In this document: piece after piece, positions 52,678 through 61,131 of the stretch
How positions within the stretch are numbered: position 1 is the stretch's first letter
How the letters are laid out: every line of letters begins with the position of its first letter
From: an uncultured Eubacteriales bacterium
GTDB taxonomy: Bacteria; Bacillota; Clostridia; Oscillospirales; Acutalibacteraceae
Direction of reading: 5' to 3'
DNA: 64,000 nucleotides
Assembly (NCBI GenBank): GCA_934463035.1
Contig: CAKSIG010000004.1
Span: forward strand, 62,001 to 126,000
Program-made: the position numbers and the translations under genes
Notes under the pieces: generated by a model
Told to the model about the DNA's origin: nothing
Databases searched by the model: none
What the model saw: only the letters and a program-made list of their open reading frames with translations

Positions 52678-53842
52678 TCTTTGTGCTGACATCGGATACA
52701 GAAGCATTTTTCACGAGGGTGAAGAACTTTGCGGAGATCACGTTGATGTTATCGAACAGGAAGACGATTCGATAGTTGTCGTTCTTGCCGACGGCTTGGG
52801 CAGCGGCGTTAAAGCCAGCATACTGTCAACCCTGACTTCAAAAATAATATCAACTATGACTGCGGCAGGGCTTTCGTTGGAGGAATGTGTCCGCACGATT
52901 GCGGCAACGCTTCCCGTTTGCTCTGTGCGCGGCGTTGCTTATTCAACCTTTACAATTCTTCGTATAGTTTCTAACGATTATGCGGAACTATTTCAGTATG
53001 ACAATCCGTTTGCAATTCTGTTGCGTGACGGGGAAGTGTTTGATTACCCGAAAACCGAAATAATTATAGACGGCAAAAAAATATATCAAACCCGTATAAA
53101 ACTTGAAGAAAACGATATTTTTGTTCTTATGAGCGACGGCTGCCCCCACGCAGGCGTCGGAACAGCGTATAACTTCGGTTGGCAACGCGACGATATAGCC
53201 GAATTTATGAAGACATTTTATGATGTAGGATATACCGCTAAAACGCTTTCTACAATTCTTATTGAAGAATGTAACCGTTTATACGACTCAAAACCCGGCG
53301 ATGATGCTACGGCTTGCGTAGTCAGAATACGAAAGCGCGAACCTATGAATTTGATGTTCGGTCCGCCTTCTGACCGAAACGATAATGAAAAAATGCTGTC
53401 GCTTTTCTTTTCAAAGGAAGGCAAGCATATTGTGTGCGGCGGCACAACTTCTTCGATAGCCGCAAAATATCTAAAAAAACCGCTTAGAGCAAAACTTGAA
53501 TTTATAGATAAGGAAATTCCGCCTATCGCAGAAATTGAGGGCGTTGACCTTGTTACCGAAGGCGTTATAACCATAAATAAAGTTCTCACCTATGCAAAGG
53601 ACTATTTGAGCGAGAATAAATATTATACTCATTGGGGTTTTAAACACGACGGTGCTTCATTAATAAGCCGAATGCTTTTTGAAGAGGCAACCGATATTAA
53701 CTTTTTTGTCGGCAGAGCAATAAATCCTGCCCATCAAAATCCCGATTTGCCTATAAACTTTAACATTAAAATGCAATTAGTAACCGAGCTTAGCGATTGT
53801 CTCAGAAAAATGGGCAAAAAAGTTAAGGTCAGCTATTTTTAG
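52670..53842 (+). CDS. SpoIIE/PP2C-type phosphatase with an unrecognised C-terminal domain
   Basis: 390 residues from ATG 52670. Residues 1-222 form a PP2C/SpoIIE phosphatase: metal Asp in CGDHVD (D23), VLADGLGSGVKAS (D41), LMSDGC (D156) and PGDDATAC (D211-D212). Residues 226-390 form a separate region, with CGGTTSSIAAKYL and GVDLVTEGVITINKVL, that I cannot assign. Position between two hydrogenase-type genes agrees with phosphatase-linked (group C3) sensory hydrogenases. It probably dephosphorylates a Ser/Thr-phosphorylated partner such as an anti-sigma antagonist, unknown here. Confidence 0.87.
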   Translation: MNNLCADIGYRSIFHEGEELCGDHVDVIEQEDDSIVVVLADGLGSGVKASILSTLTSKIISTMTAAGLSLEECVRTIAATLPVCSVRGVAYSTFTILRIVSNDYAELFQYDNPFAILLRDGEVFDYPKTEIIIDGKKIYQTRIKLEENDIFVLMSDGCPHAGVGTAYNFGWQRDDIAEFMKTFYDVGYTAKTLSTILIEECNRLYDSKPGDDATACVVRIRKREPMNLMFGPPSDRNDNEKMLSLFFSKEGKHIVCGGTTSSIAAKYLKKPLRAKLEFIDKEIPPIAEIEGVDLVTEGVITINKVLTYAKDYLSENKYYTHWGFKHDGASLISRMLFEEATDINFFVGRAINPAHQNPDLPINFNIKMQLVTELSDCLRKMGKKVKVSYF

Positions 53843-53854
53843 GGAGGGTATCCG

Positions 53855-55267
53855 TTGAGAAAATTTGATACAAAAGTTCAGCACTTGAAGTATAAAGTGC
53901 TGAGGGAAGTCGCACGCGAAGCGTGGAATGGAACATTACAGGAAAATATGCTTGATATTCCGAAAAAAATAGTGCCCGGTAAGGTTCCTACTATGCGTTG
54001 CTGTGTGTATAAAGAGCGCGCTATACTGTCGGAACGTATTAAGATTGCTATGGGCGGCGACAAGGAAAATCCAAACGTAATTGAGGTTATTGATATAGCT
54101 TGCGATGAATGTCCGATGGGCGGCTATTCTGTTACTGAGGCTTGCCGCGGTTGCTTGGCTCACCGTTGCGAAGACGTTTGCCGACGCGGCGCCATAACTT
54201 TTGACCATCAGCAGAAGGCGCATATTGATAAATCAAAATGCGTGGAATGCGGACAGTGCGCAAAAGTATGCCCGTACAGCGCTATACAAAACTTTAAGCG
54301 TCCGTGCGTAAAGTCGTGTAAAGTAAACGCTATCTCAATGAATGAAGACAAGGCGGCAATGATAGATAACGACAAATGTATCTCTTGCGGCGCCTGCGTT
54401 TATCAATGCCCGTTCGGCGCTATAACCGACAAGTCGTTTATCCTTGATGCGGTTGATATTCTTAAAAACGATTCGTTGAAGTCCTATGCAGTTGTAGCAC
54501 CCTCAATTTCAAGTCAGTTTACCTATGCAAAGCTCGGTCAGGTAATATCGGGCATCAAGGAACTTGGTTTCCACACCGTTGTTGAGGCGGCTCTCGGCGC
54601 CGATATGGTTGCATACCACGAGGCAAGGGAACTTACTGAAAAAGAATTTTTAACAAGTTCTTGCTGTCCTGCATTTGTAAGTTATATTGAAAAGCAATTC
54701 CCGGCGCTTAAAGAACATATTTCTCATAATTTGTCGCCTGCGGCAACAATTGCAAAATATATAAAAGATAAAGAGCCTGATTCAAAGGTAGTATTTATAG
54801 GACCTTGTACTGCGAAAAAGATGGAATTCCAAAAGGAAGCCGTTAGACCTTATATTGACTGTGTTATCACATTTGAGGAGCTTCAAGCCCTGTTTGACAG
54901 TAAGGATATTGATATAACAACACTGCAAGAAGACGTCCTTGATAACGCTTCTTATTTCGGAAGAATTTTTGCAAGAAGCGGCGGACTTGCCGACGCTGTT
55001 GCCCAATCCCTTAAAGAACAGGGACTTGATGATTTTGAACTAAAAGCGGTATCGTGCAACGGTATTGAGGAATGTAAAATGGCATTGCTTAAAGCCAACA
55101 AGAACGTCCTAAACGCCAACTTTATTGAAGGTATGGCTTGTGTAGGCGGTTGTATAGGCGGCGCAGGCTGTTTGACACACGGCGAGAAGAATAAAGCCGA
55201 GGTTGATAAATACGGCAGGGAAGCGTTTGAAAAAACAATTACCGATGCTATAAATCAGCTGAAATAA
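53855..55267 (+). CDS. Group B-like monomeric [FeFe]-hydrogenase
   Basis: 470 residues, TTG start at 53855 with AGGGAGGG upstream. The N-terminal half is Cys-rich: C83/C86, C97/C100/C105/C109, a [4Fe-4S] site C129-C139, C151/C155 and another C175-C185. The H-cluster motifs are TSSCCPAF (C270-C271), IGPCTAKKME (C318) and EGMACVGGCIGGAGC (C429, C433). These are closer to canonical than in HydS, and the CCP is kept, so catalytic activity with ferredoxin is plausible. The MP of the second motif is GP, as in group B. Twelve bases after the phosphatase gene. Confidence 0.9.
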   Translation: MRKFDTKVQHLKYKVLREVAREAWNGTLQENMLDIPKKIVPGKVPTMRCCVYKERAILSERIKIAMGGDKENPNVIEVIDIACDECPMGGYSVTEACRGCLAHRCEDVCRRGAITFDHQQKAHIDKSKCVECGQCAKVCPYSAIQNFKRPCVKSCKVNAISMNEDKAAMIDNDKCISCGACVYQCPFGAITDKSFILDAVDILKNDSLKSYAVVAPSISSQFTYAKLGQVISGIKELGFHTVVEAALGADMVAYHEARELTEKEFLTSSCCPAFVSYIEKQFPALKEHISHNLSPAATIAKYIKDKEPDSKVVFIGPCTAKKMEFQKEAVRPYIDCVITFEELQALFDSKDIDITTLQEDVLDNASYFGRIFARSGGLADAVAQSLKEQGLDDFELKAVSCNGIEECKMALLKANKNVLNANFIEGMACVGGCIGGAGCLTHGEKNKAEVDKYGREAFEKTITDAINQLK

Positions 55268-55270
55268 ACA

Positions 55271-55310
55271 AACACAGGGATGAGCATAACGTTCATCCCT
55301 GTGTTCTTTT
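55271..55310 (+). terminator. Terminator of the hydrogenase operon
   Basis: Perfect 13-bp stem (55271-55283 and 55293-55305) followed by CTTTT, four bases after the stop codon. Confidence 0.88.
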
Positions 55311-55319
55311 AAGCTAAGG

Positions 55320-55481
55320 TTATTTTTGTGACGATGCAATAGTTTTATCATTAATATATTTTTTCAGGATTATATTTATATATTGTGAGAGAGATCGGTC
55401 ATCACTTTCCGCTTGTTCACGGAGCATATCCAAAAGATCGCTGTCTAATGTTATACTTATTTTTTCTTTTAAAGGCCGCAT
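55320..55481 (-). CDS. Ribbon-helix-helix (Arc/MetJ/CopG) small protein
   Basis: A 53-residue protein, start CAT at 55479-55481. The pattern is typical of RHH DNA-binding proteins: a beta strand KISITLDSDLLDML, then two helices (REQAESDDRSLSQYINIILKK) and a short tail. RHH proteins repress their own or a neighbouring promoter as dimers that bind tandem short repeats. It is divergent from the TM2 gene with phased ATAA repeats between them. No toxin-like partner is visible, though antitoxin function cannot be excluded. Confidence 0.8.
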   Translation of the reverse strand: MRPLKEKISITLDSDLLDMLREQAESDDRSLSQYINIILKKYINDKTIASSQK

Positions 55482-55541
55482 AGTATCACCAACCATTATA
55501 TCATTATGTTTTCTTCAATTATTATACATTAATATATGATT

Positions 55542-55583
55542 TTATCTTGATAAGTAGTATAAAGTAGGATAAAATAAGATAAA
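55542..55583. repeat. Phased ATAA repeats, candidate RHH operator
   Basis: Four ATAA cores start at 55550, 55559, 55569 and 55579, that is 9, 10 and 10 bases apart, within the units AGTATAAAGT, AGGATAAAAT and AAGATAAAGC. The first is also the right arm of TTATC-TT-GATAA (55542-55553). Helical phasing suits a cooperative RHH regulator. Confidence 0.55.
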
Positions 55584-55616
55584 GCGCTTTTAACTAAATA
55601 AGTGGAGGGAAAATTA

Positions 55617-56081
55617 ATGAATGCAAAAATAATTGATGTAAAACAAGATATCATTTCATTGGGTTTAGATAGCGGTGAAATTAAGGAGGTTAGAGCTTGT
55701 GACATTAACTTTGTTCCGCATTTAGGGGATAAAGTTGAGATTTTTGAAACCGACTCTAAAATTATAGTTTCAAAAATAGAAGAAGAAAAAACCTCAGTTC
55801 CAAACGGTGGAATAAACATAAATCTATCAAACAGTCAAAACGTTTCTGCACCTGCGACAACTCTTGTTGCAGGCGGCAAAGTTGTAAACAAGGTTGCATA
55901 CTGCATTCTTGCTTTCTTCTTAGGCTGGCTTGGAATACACAAGTTTTATGCTGGTAGATCAGGTGCAGGGATAGCAATGCTTCTCTTTTCTTGGACATTT
56001 ATTCCTGCGGTAATTGCGCTTGTTGATTTTATTGTTGGTCTTACAAAAAAATCAGATTCAAACGGAAATATTATAGTATAA
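55617..56081 (+). CDS. TM2-domain membrane protein
   Basis: 154 residues from ATG 55617 (GGAGG upstream; an in-frame GTG at 55602 is rejected). Residues 1-60 are a small acidic beta-rich domain; about 85-150 form a TM2 domain: two membrane helices with FFLGWLGIHKFYAGRSGAGIA and a final DFIVGLTKK. TM2 proteins are widespread; their function in bacteria is unclear. Confidence 0.88.
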   Translation: MNAKIIDVKQDIISLGLDSGEIKEVRACDINFVPHLGDKVEIFETDSKIIVSKIEEEKTSVPNGGININLSNSQNVSAPATTLVAGGKVVNKVAYCILAFFLGWLGIHKFYAGRSGAGIAMLLFSWTFIPAVIALVDFIVGLTKKSDSNGNIIV

Positions 56082-56108
56082 ATTTTTATTTCTAAGTTTC
56101 ATAAAATT

Positions 56109-56151
56109 ATACCCCGAAAAGTCTTAATGATACGAGCTTTTCGGGGTATAT
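56109..56151. terminator. Bidirectional terminator
   Basis: 13-bp stem (56109-56121 and 56137-56149) with a 15-base loop, AT-rich flanks, between the convergent TM2 gene and the ABC transporter operon. Confidence 0.82.
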
Positions 56152-56181
56152 AATTATTATAGAAAATTTGATGATAGTTAC

Positions 56182-56976
56182 TTACGAAAGCAATGCGCGG
56201 TCATTGGCAAATTCTGAACCGCTGAGTTTTGTAAATGCTTCAAGCAGATACTCAACGGTGAGCTTTTTCTTTTCCTCGCCTGCAACGTCGAGTATTATAT
56301 GGCCGTTGTTCATCATAATAAGACGGTTGCCGTGCGCAATGGCGTCCTTCATATTATGTGTTACCATCATAGCGGTAAGGTGTTCTTCTGCGATAAACTT
56401 GTCAGAAAGTTCAAGCACCTTGGCGGCAGTTTTGGGGTCAAGCGCCGCTGTGTGTTCATCAAGAAGCAGCAATTTAGGCTTCTTCATAACCGCCATAAGC
56501 AACGTGAGTGCCTGACGCTGACCGCCCGAGAGCAATCCAACCTTCGCTGAAAGGCGATTTTCAAGTCCTAAATCCAACTCTTTAAGCATTTCTTTGAACT
56601 GTTCGCGTTCCGCTTTATTTATAGCCCAACTCAATCCTCTGTGTTGACCCCTACGGCTTGCGAGAGCCATATTTTCTTCTATCCACATATCAGCAGCCGT
56701 TCCCATCATCGGATCCTGAAAAACTCTGCCTAAATATTTTGCACGCTTATGCTCGGGAAGACGGGTAACGTCAATGCCGTCAATTACAATTGAACCGCTG
56801 TCCACAGGATACACGCCGGCAATCATATTAAGCATTGTTGATTTTCCGGCACCGTTGCCGCCGATAACTGTGACAAAATCACCGTCATTAAGCGTTAAAT
56901 TCAAATCATTTAAAGCGCGTTTTTCATTGATGGTACCTGGATTAAACGTTTTATATACGTTCTTAATTTCAAGCAT
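56182..56976 (-). CDS. ABC transporter ATP-binding protein (TrpZ-like)
   Basis: 264 residues from ATG 56976; GGAGG is eight bases upstream and an in-frame GTG 56985 is too near. Walker A IGGNGAGKST, Q-loop VFQDPMMGTA, signature LSGGQRQALTLL, Walker B LLLLDEHTAALDP (the D-E-H form is notable) and switch His THNM. It is the last gene of a binding protein-permease-ATPase operon and overlaps the permease gene by eight bases. Confidence 0.93.
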   Translation of the reverse strand: MLEIKNVYKTFNPGTINEKRALNDLNLTLNDGDFVTVIGGNGAGKSTMLNMIAGVYPVDSGSIVIDGIDVTRLPEHKRAKYLGRVFQDPMMGTAADMWIEENMALASRRGQHRGLSWAINKAEREQFKEMLKELDLGLENRLSAKVGLLSGGQRQALTLLMAVMKKPKLLLLDEHTAALDPKTAAKVLELSDKFIAEEHLTAMMVTHNMKDAIAHGNRLIMMNNGHIILDVAGEEKKKLTVEYLLEAFTKLSGSEFANDRALLS

Positions 56977-57880
56977 TGTTTTCACCTCCGATTGCAGGCT
57001 TTACTTTTCTTTCGGAAATCTTGTTTTTCCAGTACGGTATTCCGAGGAATAGTGCAACGACCGCGGCAGAAAGCAGCTTTAAGTCGTTTGCGGGCAAACC
57101 GAGCCACAAAACAAATGAAATAACGATATAGTATATTATGCCGCCGAAAACCGCCGCTAACAGTTTAAGCGCAAAGTTTTTAAAGAGTTTTCCGAAAGCG
57201 ACTTCGCCAATTATAATTGCCGCGAGACCAATAACTATGGCACCTCTGCCCATATTAACATCGGCAAATCCCTGATACTGAGAAAGCAATCCGCCGGCTA
57301 ATGCGATGATACCGTTGGATATAACAAATCCGAGTATTTTATTTGAAGATGTGTTTATTCCGTTTGCGCGCGCCATTGACTGATTACAACCTGTTGCACG
57401 CAGAGAATGACCGAGTTCCGTACCAAAGAACCAATATAAAACCAATATGATAGCAACAATAAAGATCCCGCATATAATTAAAGACTTATTAATGTTCCTT
57501 AAAGAAATGAGAAGGTCGTACTTCATTACGGAAAGAGGTTGGTTCGCTTTGCCTTGTAATATTCTGAGGTTTACCGAATAGAGCGCAAGCTGAGTAAGTA
57601 TTCCTGCTAAAATTGCGGGTATGCCGAATTTTGTATGTAGGACGCCTGTGACAAGTCCCGCAAGGCACCCGGCGACAAACGACAGTAACATAGCAAGATA
57701 TATATTCATACCGCCCGTAATACACATTACGAGTACGGCGCCGCCTGTACCGAATGAACCGTCAACCGTCAAATCCGCAAGGTCCAATATTTTATAAGTG
57801 ATATACAGCCCAACAGCCATAATACCCCAAATTGCGCCCTGTGCTATTGCACCTGGCAGGGAACTGATAAAAGAAAGCAT
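56969..57880 (-). CDS. ABC transporter permease (LivH/TrpY-like)
   Basis: 303-residue membrane protein with about eight to nine hydrophobic segments, of the branched-chain-type permease family (BPD_transp_2). Conserved stretches include YITYKILDLADLTVDGSFGTGGA and GLAAIIIGEVAFGK. It lies 86 bases after the binding-protein gene and overlaps the ATPase gene. Confidence 0.9.
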   Translation of the reverse strand: MLSFISSLPGAIAQGAIWGIMAVGLYITYKILDLADLTVDGSFGTGGAVLVMCITGGMNIYLAMLLSFVAGCLAGLVTGVLHTKFGIPAILAGILTQLALYSVNLRILQGKANQPLSVMKYDLLISLRNINKSLIICGIFIVAIILVLYWFFGTELGHSLRATGCNQSMARANGINTSSNKILGFVISNGIIALAGGLLSQYQGFADVNMGRGAIVIGLAAIIIGEVAFGKLFKNFALKLLAAVFGGIIYYIVISFVLWLGLPANDLKLLSAAVVALFLGIPYWKNKISERKVKPAIGGENNA

Positions 57881-57966
57881 TTTTAAATTCCTTTCAAATT
57901 TACTTTATATAAAAACTGCAATAAGCGATAAGGCAAAACACCTTATCGCTTTATATTTGCAATATA

Positions 57967-58926
57967 TTATTCTTCGATTGCTTTGTAACTATCGGGAACA
58001 GTTATACCGAGAGCAGTGCAACGGGAAGCAATATATTCCTTTGTAAGTTCTTCGGCGTAACCGATTTCCATATCACCTGGGTTTTTACCGTTGACAAGAA
58101 TTTCGTAAGCCATTTCACCCGCTTTGTAACCGATGCTGTAATAATCAATTGAAAGAGTTGCTATGCCGCAACCTTTGCATATTCCTGCTTCGCCCGCAAC
58201 AATCGGGATACCGGCAGGGGAGGCAATGTTGTTTATAATTTCAACATTTGACGCCATAGTATTATCGGTAGGAATATAAAGTGCGTCAACTTCGCCGCAA
58301 GCCGTTGTAACAACAGAAGCGAGGTCGTTAGAGTCAGCACTTGTGTACTCTTTTGAAGTCATACCCAAATCTTTTAAATACTTCGCAACCTCGTTAGCCT
58401 GATATTTTGAGTTAGCCTCGCCCGAATTGTAAAGTATGCCGACAGTTTTTGCATTGGGAACAAGCTCTTTAATCATTTCAGCCTGTTCTTTAAGCGGAGC
58501 AAGATCGGAAGTACCTGTAATATTTGTGCCTGTCTTGCCGTTCCAATCGTCAATTTCAAGAGCCGATGCATAATCGGTAATAGATGTACCAACGATCGGG
58601 ATAGTTCCTGTTGCCGATGCCGCTGCTTGAAGAGCAGGGGTAGCGTTGGCAAAAATCAGATCAACATTACCCGAAACAAAACGGTTCACGATTGTAGAAC
58701 AGGTCGCAGAATCGTTAGCGGCGTTCTGTTCGTCAAATGAAACATCGTCCCCGAGTTTTTCGGTAAGAGCATCTTTAAATCCTTTTGTTGCGGCGTCAAG
58801 AGCGTCGTGCTGCACAAGCTGGCAAATACCGATATTGTATTTAGCGGATTGCTTGCCGCAACCGGCAAACACAGCTGCAACCAAAGAAACGCACATTATT
58901 GCTGCAAAAAGTTTTTTTAACTTCAT
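57967..58926 (-). CDS. ABC transporter substrate-binding lipoprotein (TrpX-like)
   Basis: 319-residue lipoprotein with a signal ending in VFAGC (Cys about 22) and a periplasmic-binding fold of the ABC_sub_bind family: NIGICQLVQHDALDAATKGF, IFANATPALQAAA, ILYNSGEANS and PTDNTMASN. Streptococcal homologues (TrpX) are linked to tryptophan uptake; here the ligand is unknown. First gene of the operon, with a clear promoter upstream. Confidence 0.9.
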   Translation of the reverse strand: MKLKKLFAAIMCVSLVAAVFAGCGKQSAKYNIGICQLVQHDALDAATKGFKDALTEKLGDDVSFDEQNAANDSATCSTIVNRFVSGNVDLIFANATPALQAAASATGTIPIVGTSITDYASALEIDDWNGKTGTNITGTSDLAPLKEQAEMIKELVPNAKTVGILYNSGEANSKYQANEVAKYLKDLGMTSKEYTSADSNDLASVVTTACGEVDALYIPTDNTMASNVEIINNIASPAGIPIVAGEAGICKGCGIATLSIDYYSIGYKAGEMAYEILVNGKNPGDMEIGYAEELTKEYIASRCTALGITVPDSYKAIEE

Positions 58927-58958
58927 TTTGATTTCCCCTTACTAACATTATGGTATGT

Positions 58959-58987
58959 AGTATATCACTTTAAAGCGTTAAAGTCAA
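58959..58987 (-). promoter_or_regulatory. ABC transporter promoter with internal palindrome
   Basis: On the minus strand TTGACT (58987-58982) and TATACT (58964-58959) at 17 bases. The spacer contains most of an inverted repeat ACTTTAA (58967-58973) and TTAAAGT (58978-58984), a possible operator. Confidence 0.75.
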
Positions 58988-59018
58988 TAGTTTTTTCAAA
59001 ATTCCTATTCAAAAGCTA

Positions 59019-59510
59019 TTAAAACATCATCGGAATGACATAACTGATAAACGAGGTGATTAATCCTGCGGCAATTACGCCGAGAATGATAGCGGGCATA
59101 GCTCTTGAAATACGCATATCGAGAACGTCGGCAACCAAACCGCCCGTCCATGCGCCGGTACCCGGCAACGGAATGGCTACAAGTGTGAACAATCCCCAAA
59201 ATGCATATTTGCTCTTGCTTATCTCAGTGCCTTTCGCTTTTGCGCGTTTATCAAGTTTATCAACAAGATTGCCGATTCCCTTGATTTTTTTCAGAAGATT
59301 AAAAATTTTTCTTATAAAAAGCAATTCAAGCGGAATAGGGAGCAGATTTCCCAAAACGCAAATGGGAAACGCCACAACCCAATCAATATGTAATATTGCG
59401 CTGGCAATTAAACCGCCTCTGAGTTCAAGGATCGGCATAAGCGAAACGACGAAGACAACCATTTCGGGAGACAACTTATCTTTCAGAAATTCGACAACAT
59501 TTTCTACCAT
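59019..59510 (-). CDS. Small multidrug-export-type membrane protein (PF06695-like)
   Basis: 163-residue membrane protein with four to five hydrophobic segments. The N-terminal PILELRGGLIA and the central VAIPLPGTGAWTGGLVA block are diagnostic of the COG2426 family, distantly related to DedA-like proteins. The export role attached to the family name is weakly supported. AGGAG precedes ATG 59510. Confidence 0.85.
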   Translation of the reverse strand: MVENVVEFLKDKLSPEMVVFVVSLMPILELRGGLIASAILHIDWVVAFPICVLGNLLPIPLELLFIRKIFNLLKKIKGIGNLVDKLDKRAKAKGTEISKSKYAFWGLFTLVAIPLPGTGAWTGGLVADVLDMRISRAMPAIILGVIAAGLITSFISYVIPMMF

Positions 59511-59540
59511 ATCAAGCTCCTAATATTAATTATTGATTAG

Positions 59541-60533
59541 TTAAGCAAACAGAGTTTTAAATATATCCCGAATATACTGCACCGCAGTAACATCGTTTTT
59601 TGCCGGGATATAGAACACGCAGAAGCAAAGAGCGGCAACAGCGACTAAAAGAATTATAGTAACTATTAGGATCAACATATTAAAATTAAACTTGCCTGAG
59701 CCTCTGTTACGGGGCTTATTGAAGACAAAATCATCAACCTCGGCGTTGTATTCGTTACCTGTGTAATAGCTTTTTTGCGTATAGTCGCCGACGCCCGCCT
59801 CAACAAAAAGCTGAGAATTGTCAGCGTGTTTGGTATCGTTTTCTTTATCGCCATCTTCGGCAGTAAAAACCATACCGTCAGACGTTTGAACATCATCAAA
59901 AACAGCATTTTCTTCCTGCTCGTCAGCAACAGGTTCGCTTTCAGGCTCTTTTTCCTCGGTTGGCTGCTCTGCAACGTCGGAAACAGGGGTTACTTCCTCA
60001 GCAATAGTTTCAGGAGTTTCGGCTATCGGCGCCGACTCGGGTTTTTGAACGCCTGCCGCTTTTTCTTTTAGAGCAATAGCGCTGAGTTCTTCAACATACG
60101 GATGTATGAGAGTGTGCATTATGGTTTTGCGTATACTTTTATTCTCCGTCAACAATATCATTGTCTGCGGACCGCTTTCTATAATACAACCGCCGAAATA
60201 TCCCTCCGATGTAACAAGGGGAGTAGAACCCTTTAAAATGGATATTTCATCGTTGCCTGAAATCCCGTATGCAGCGTTATCGGTTTTTTCAAGGCTTGTA
60301 CCTATCGCAGAAGATACCAAATTAATTATACCGTTATCTCCGAACAGACTTCCTATAACAATAATAATTCTACTGCGTGAAACACCCCTTGCCAACATAT
60401 GAACCAAACTTTTTTGCTCGCTTGCCTTATCTGTAAGCAGCCTCATTCTGCAACATCCGCAAAGATTAAATTCAAGTTCAAAATCGGTGTTGGTGTTGTA
60501 GTATATTATGTCAACTTTAAGATTCTGATACAT
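59541..60533 (-). CDS. Hypothetical C-terminally anchored membrane protein
   Basis: 330 residues. The N-terminal part (about 1-155) is globular, with a Cys pair in LCGCC and a Rossmann-like IIIVIGSLFGDNG...FGGCIIESGPQTMILLTEN pattern that faintly recalls MoaB/CinA-type domains. A long acidic Glu/Pro-rich linker (about 160-275) follows, then a single transmembrane helix (MLILIVTIILLVAVAALCF, about 287-305) and a short outer tail. It is next to a CinA C-terminal gene. I do not recognise it as a named family. Confidence 0.7.
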   Translation of the reverse strand: MYQNLKVDIIYYNTNTDFELEFNLCGCCRMRLLTDKASEQKSLVHMLARGVSRSRIIIVIGSLFGDNGIINLVSSAIGTSLEKTDNAAYGISGNDEISILKGSTPLVTSEGYFGGCIIESGPQTMILLTENKSIRKTIMHTLIHPYVEELSAIALKEKAAGVQKPESAPIAETPETIAEEVTPVSDVAEQPTEEKEPESEPVADEQEENAVFDDVQTSDGMVFTAEDGDKENDTKHADNSQLFVEAGVGDYTQKSYYTGNEYNAEVDDFVFNKPRNRGSGKFNFNMLILIVTIILLVAVAALCFCVFYIPAKNDVTAVQYIRDIFKTLFA

Positions 60534-60601
60534 TTTAAAACTCCTTTCATTTTATCGGTTTTAGATACGTCCTTTTATAATATACTTAAAAATTTTTTGC
60601 A

Positions 60602-61102
60602 TTATTCTTTGTTGTAGTTCTTTTTAACATATTTATCAATAAGCTCAAAAACGCTTTTAACCGTTATTTCGCGTACAAAATCTCTCGACTTAGGCTCTAT
60701 TGCAAGTTTTTCAATATAAACGGATTTTTTATCGGCGAGAGCGATATATACAGTGCCCGGTAATTTACCCTCGGATTGTGCGGGACCCGCAACGCCTGTA
60801 ACCGAAACGCCGATATTAGAATCGGCTATCGCCCTTACGTGCGTTGCCATTTCTTCTGCGGTCTGTCGGCTGACGGCGCCGTTTTTATCAAGGGTGTCCG
60901 CCTTAACGCCTAAAACCTTATTTTTGATTCTGTTCGAGTATGAAGCGATTCCGAGTTCAAATATCTCAGACACCCCGGGGACCGAGGTTATATAAGCGGA
61001 GACCATACCGCCGGTGCAGGATTCAGCCGTCGCAATGGTAAGACCGTTTTCTTTAAGCAAGCTAATAGTATTTTTCGCACAATTTAGTAAAGTTTCTGTC
61101 AT
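60602..61102 (-). CDS. pncC: CinA C-terminal nicotinamide-nucleotide amidohydrolase
   Basis: 166 residues from ATG 61102 (AAGGAG upstream; a longer in-frame start is rejected). It has the CinA C-terminal motifs TIATAESCTGGMVSAYITSVPGVS, IASYSNRIKNKVLGV and SVTGVAGPAQSEGKLPGTVYIA. PncC deamidates NMN. No CinA N-terminal domain is fused. Confidence 0.94.
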   Translation of the reverse strand: MTETLLNCAKNTISLLKENGLTIATAESCTGGMVSAYITSVPGVSEIFELGIASYSNRIKNKVLGVKADTLDKNGAVSRQTAEEMATHVRAIADSNIGVSVTGVAGPAQSEGKLPGTVYIALADKKSVYIEKLAIEPKSRDFVREITVKSVFELIDKYVKKNYNKE

Positions 61103-61131
61103 AGTTCTCCTTGTTTGGCGGTATTCGCACA

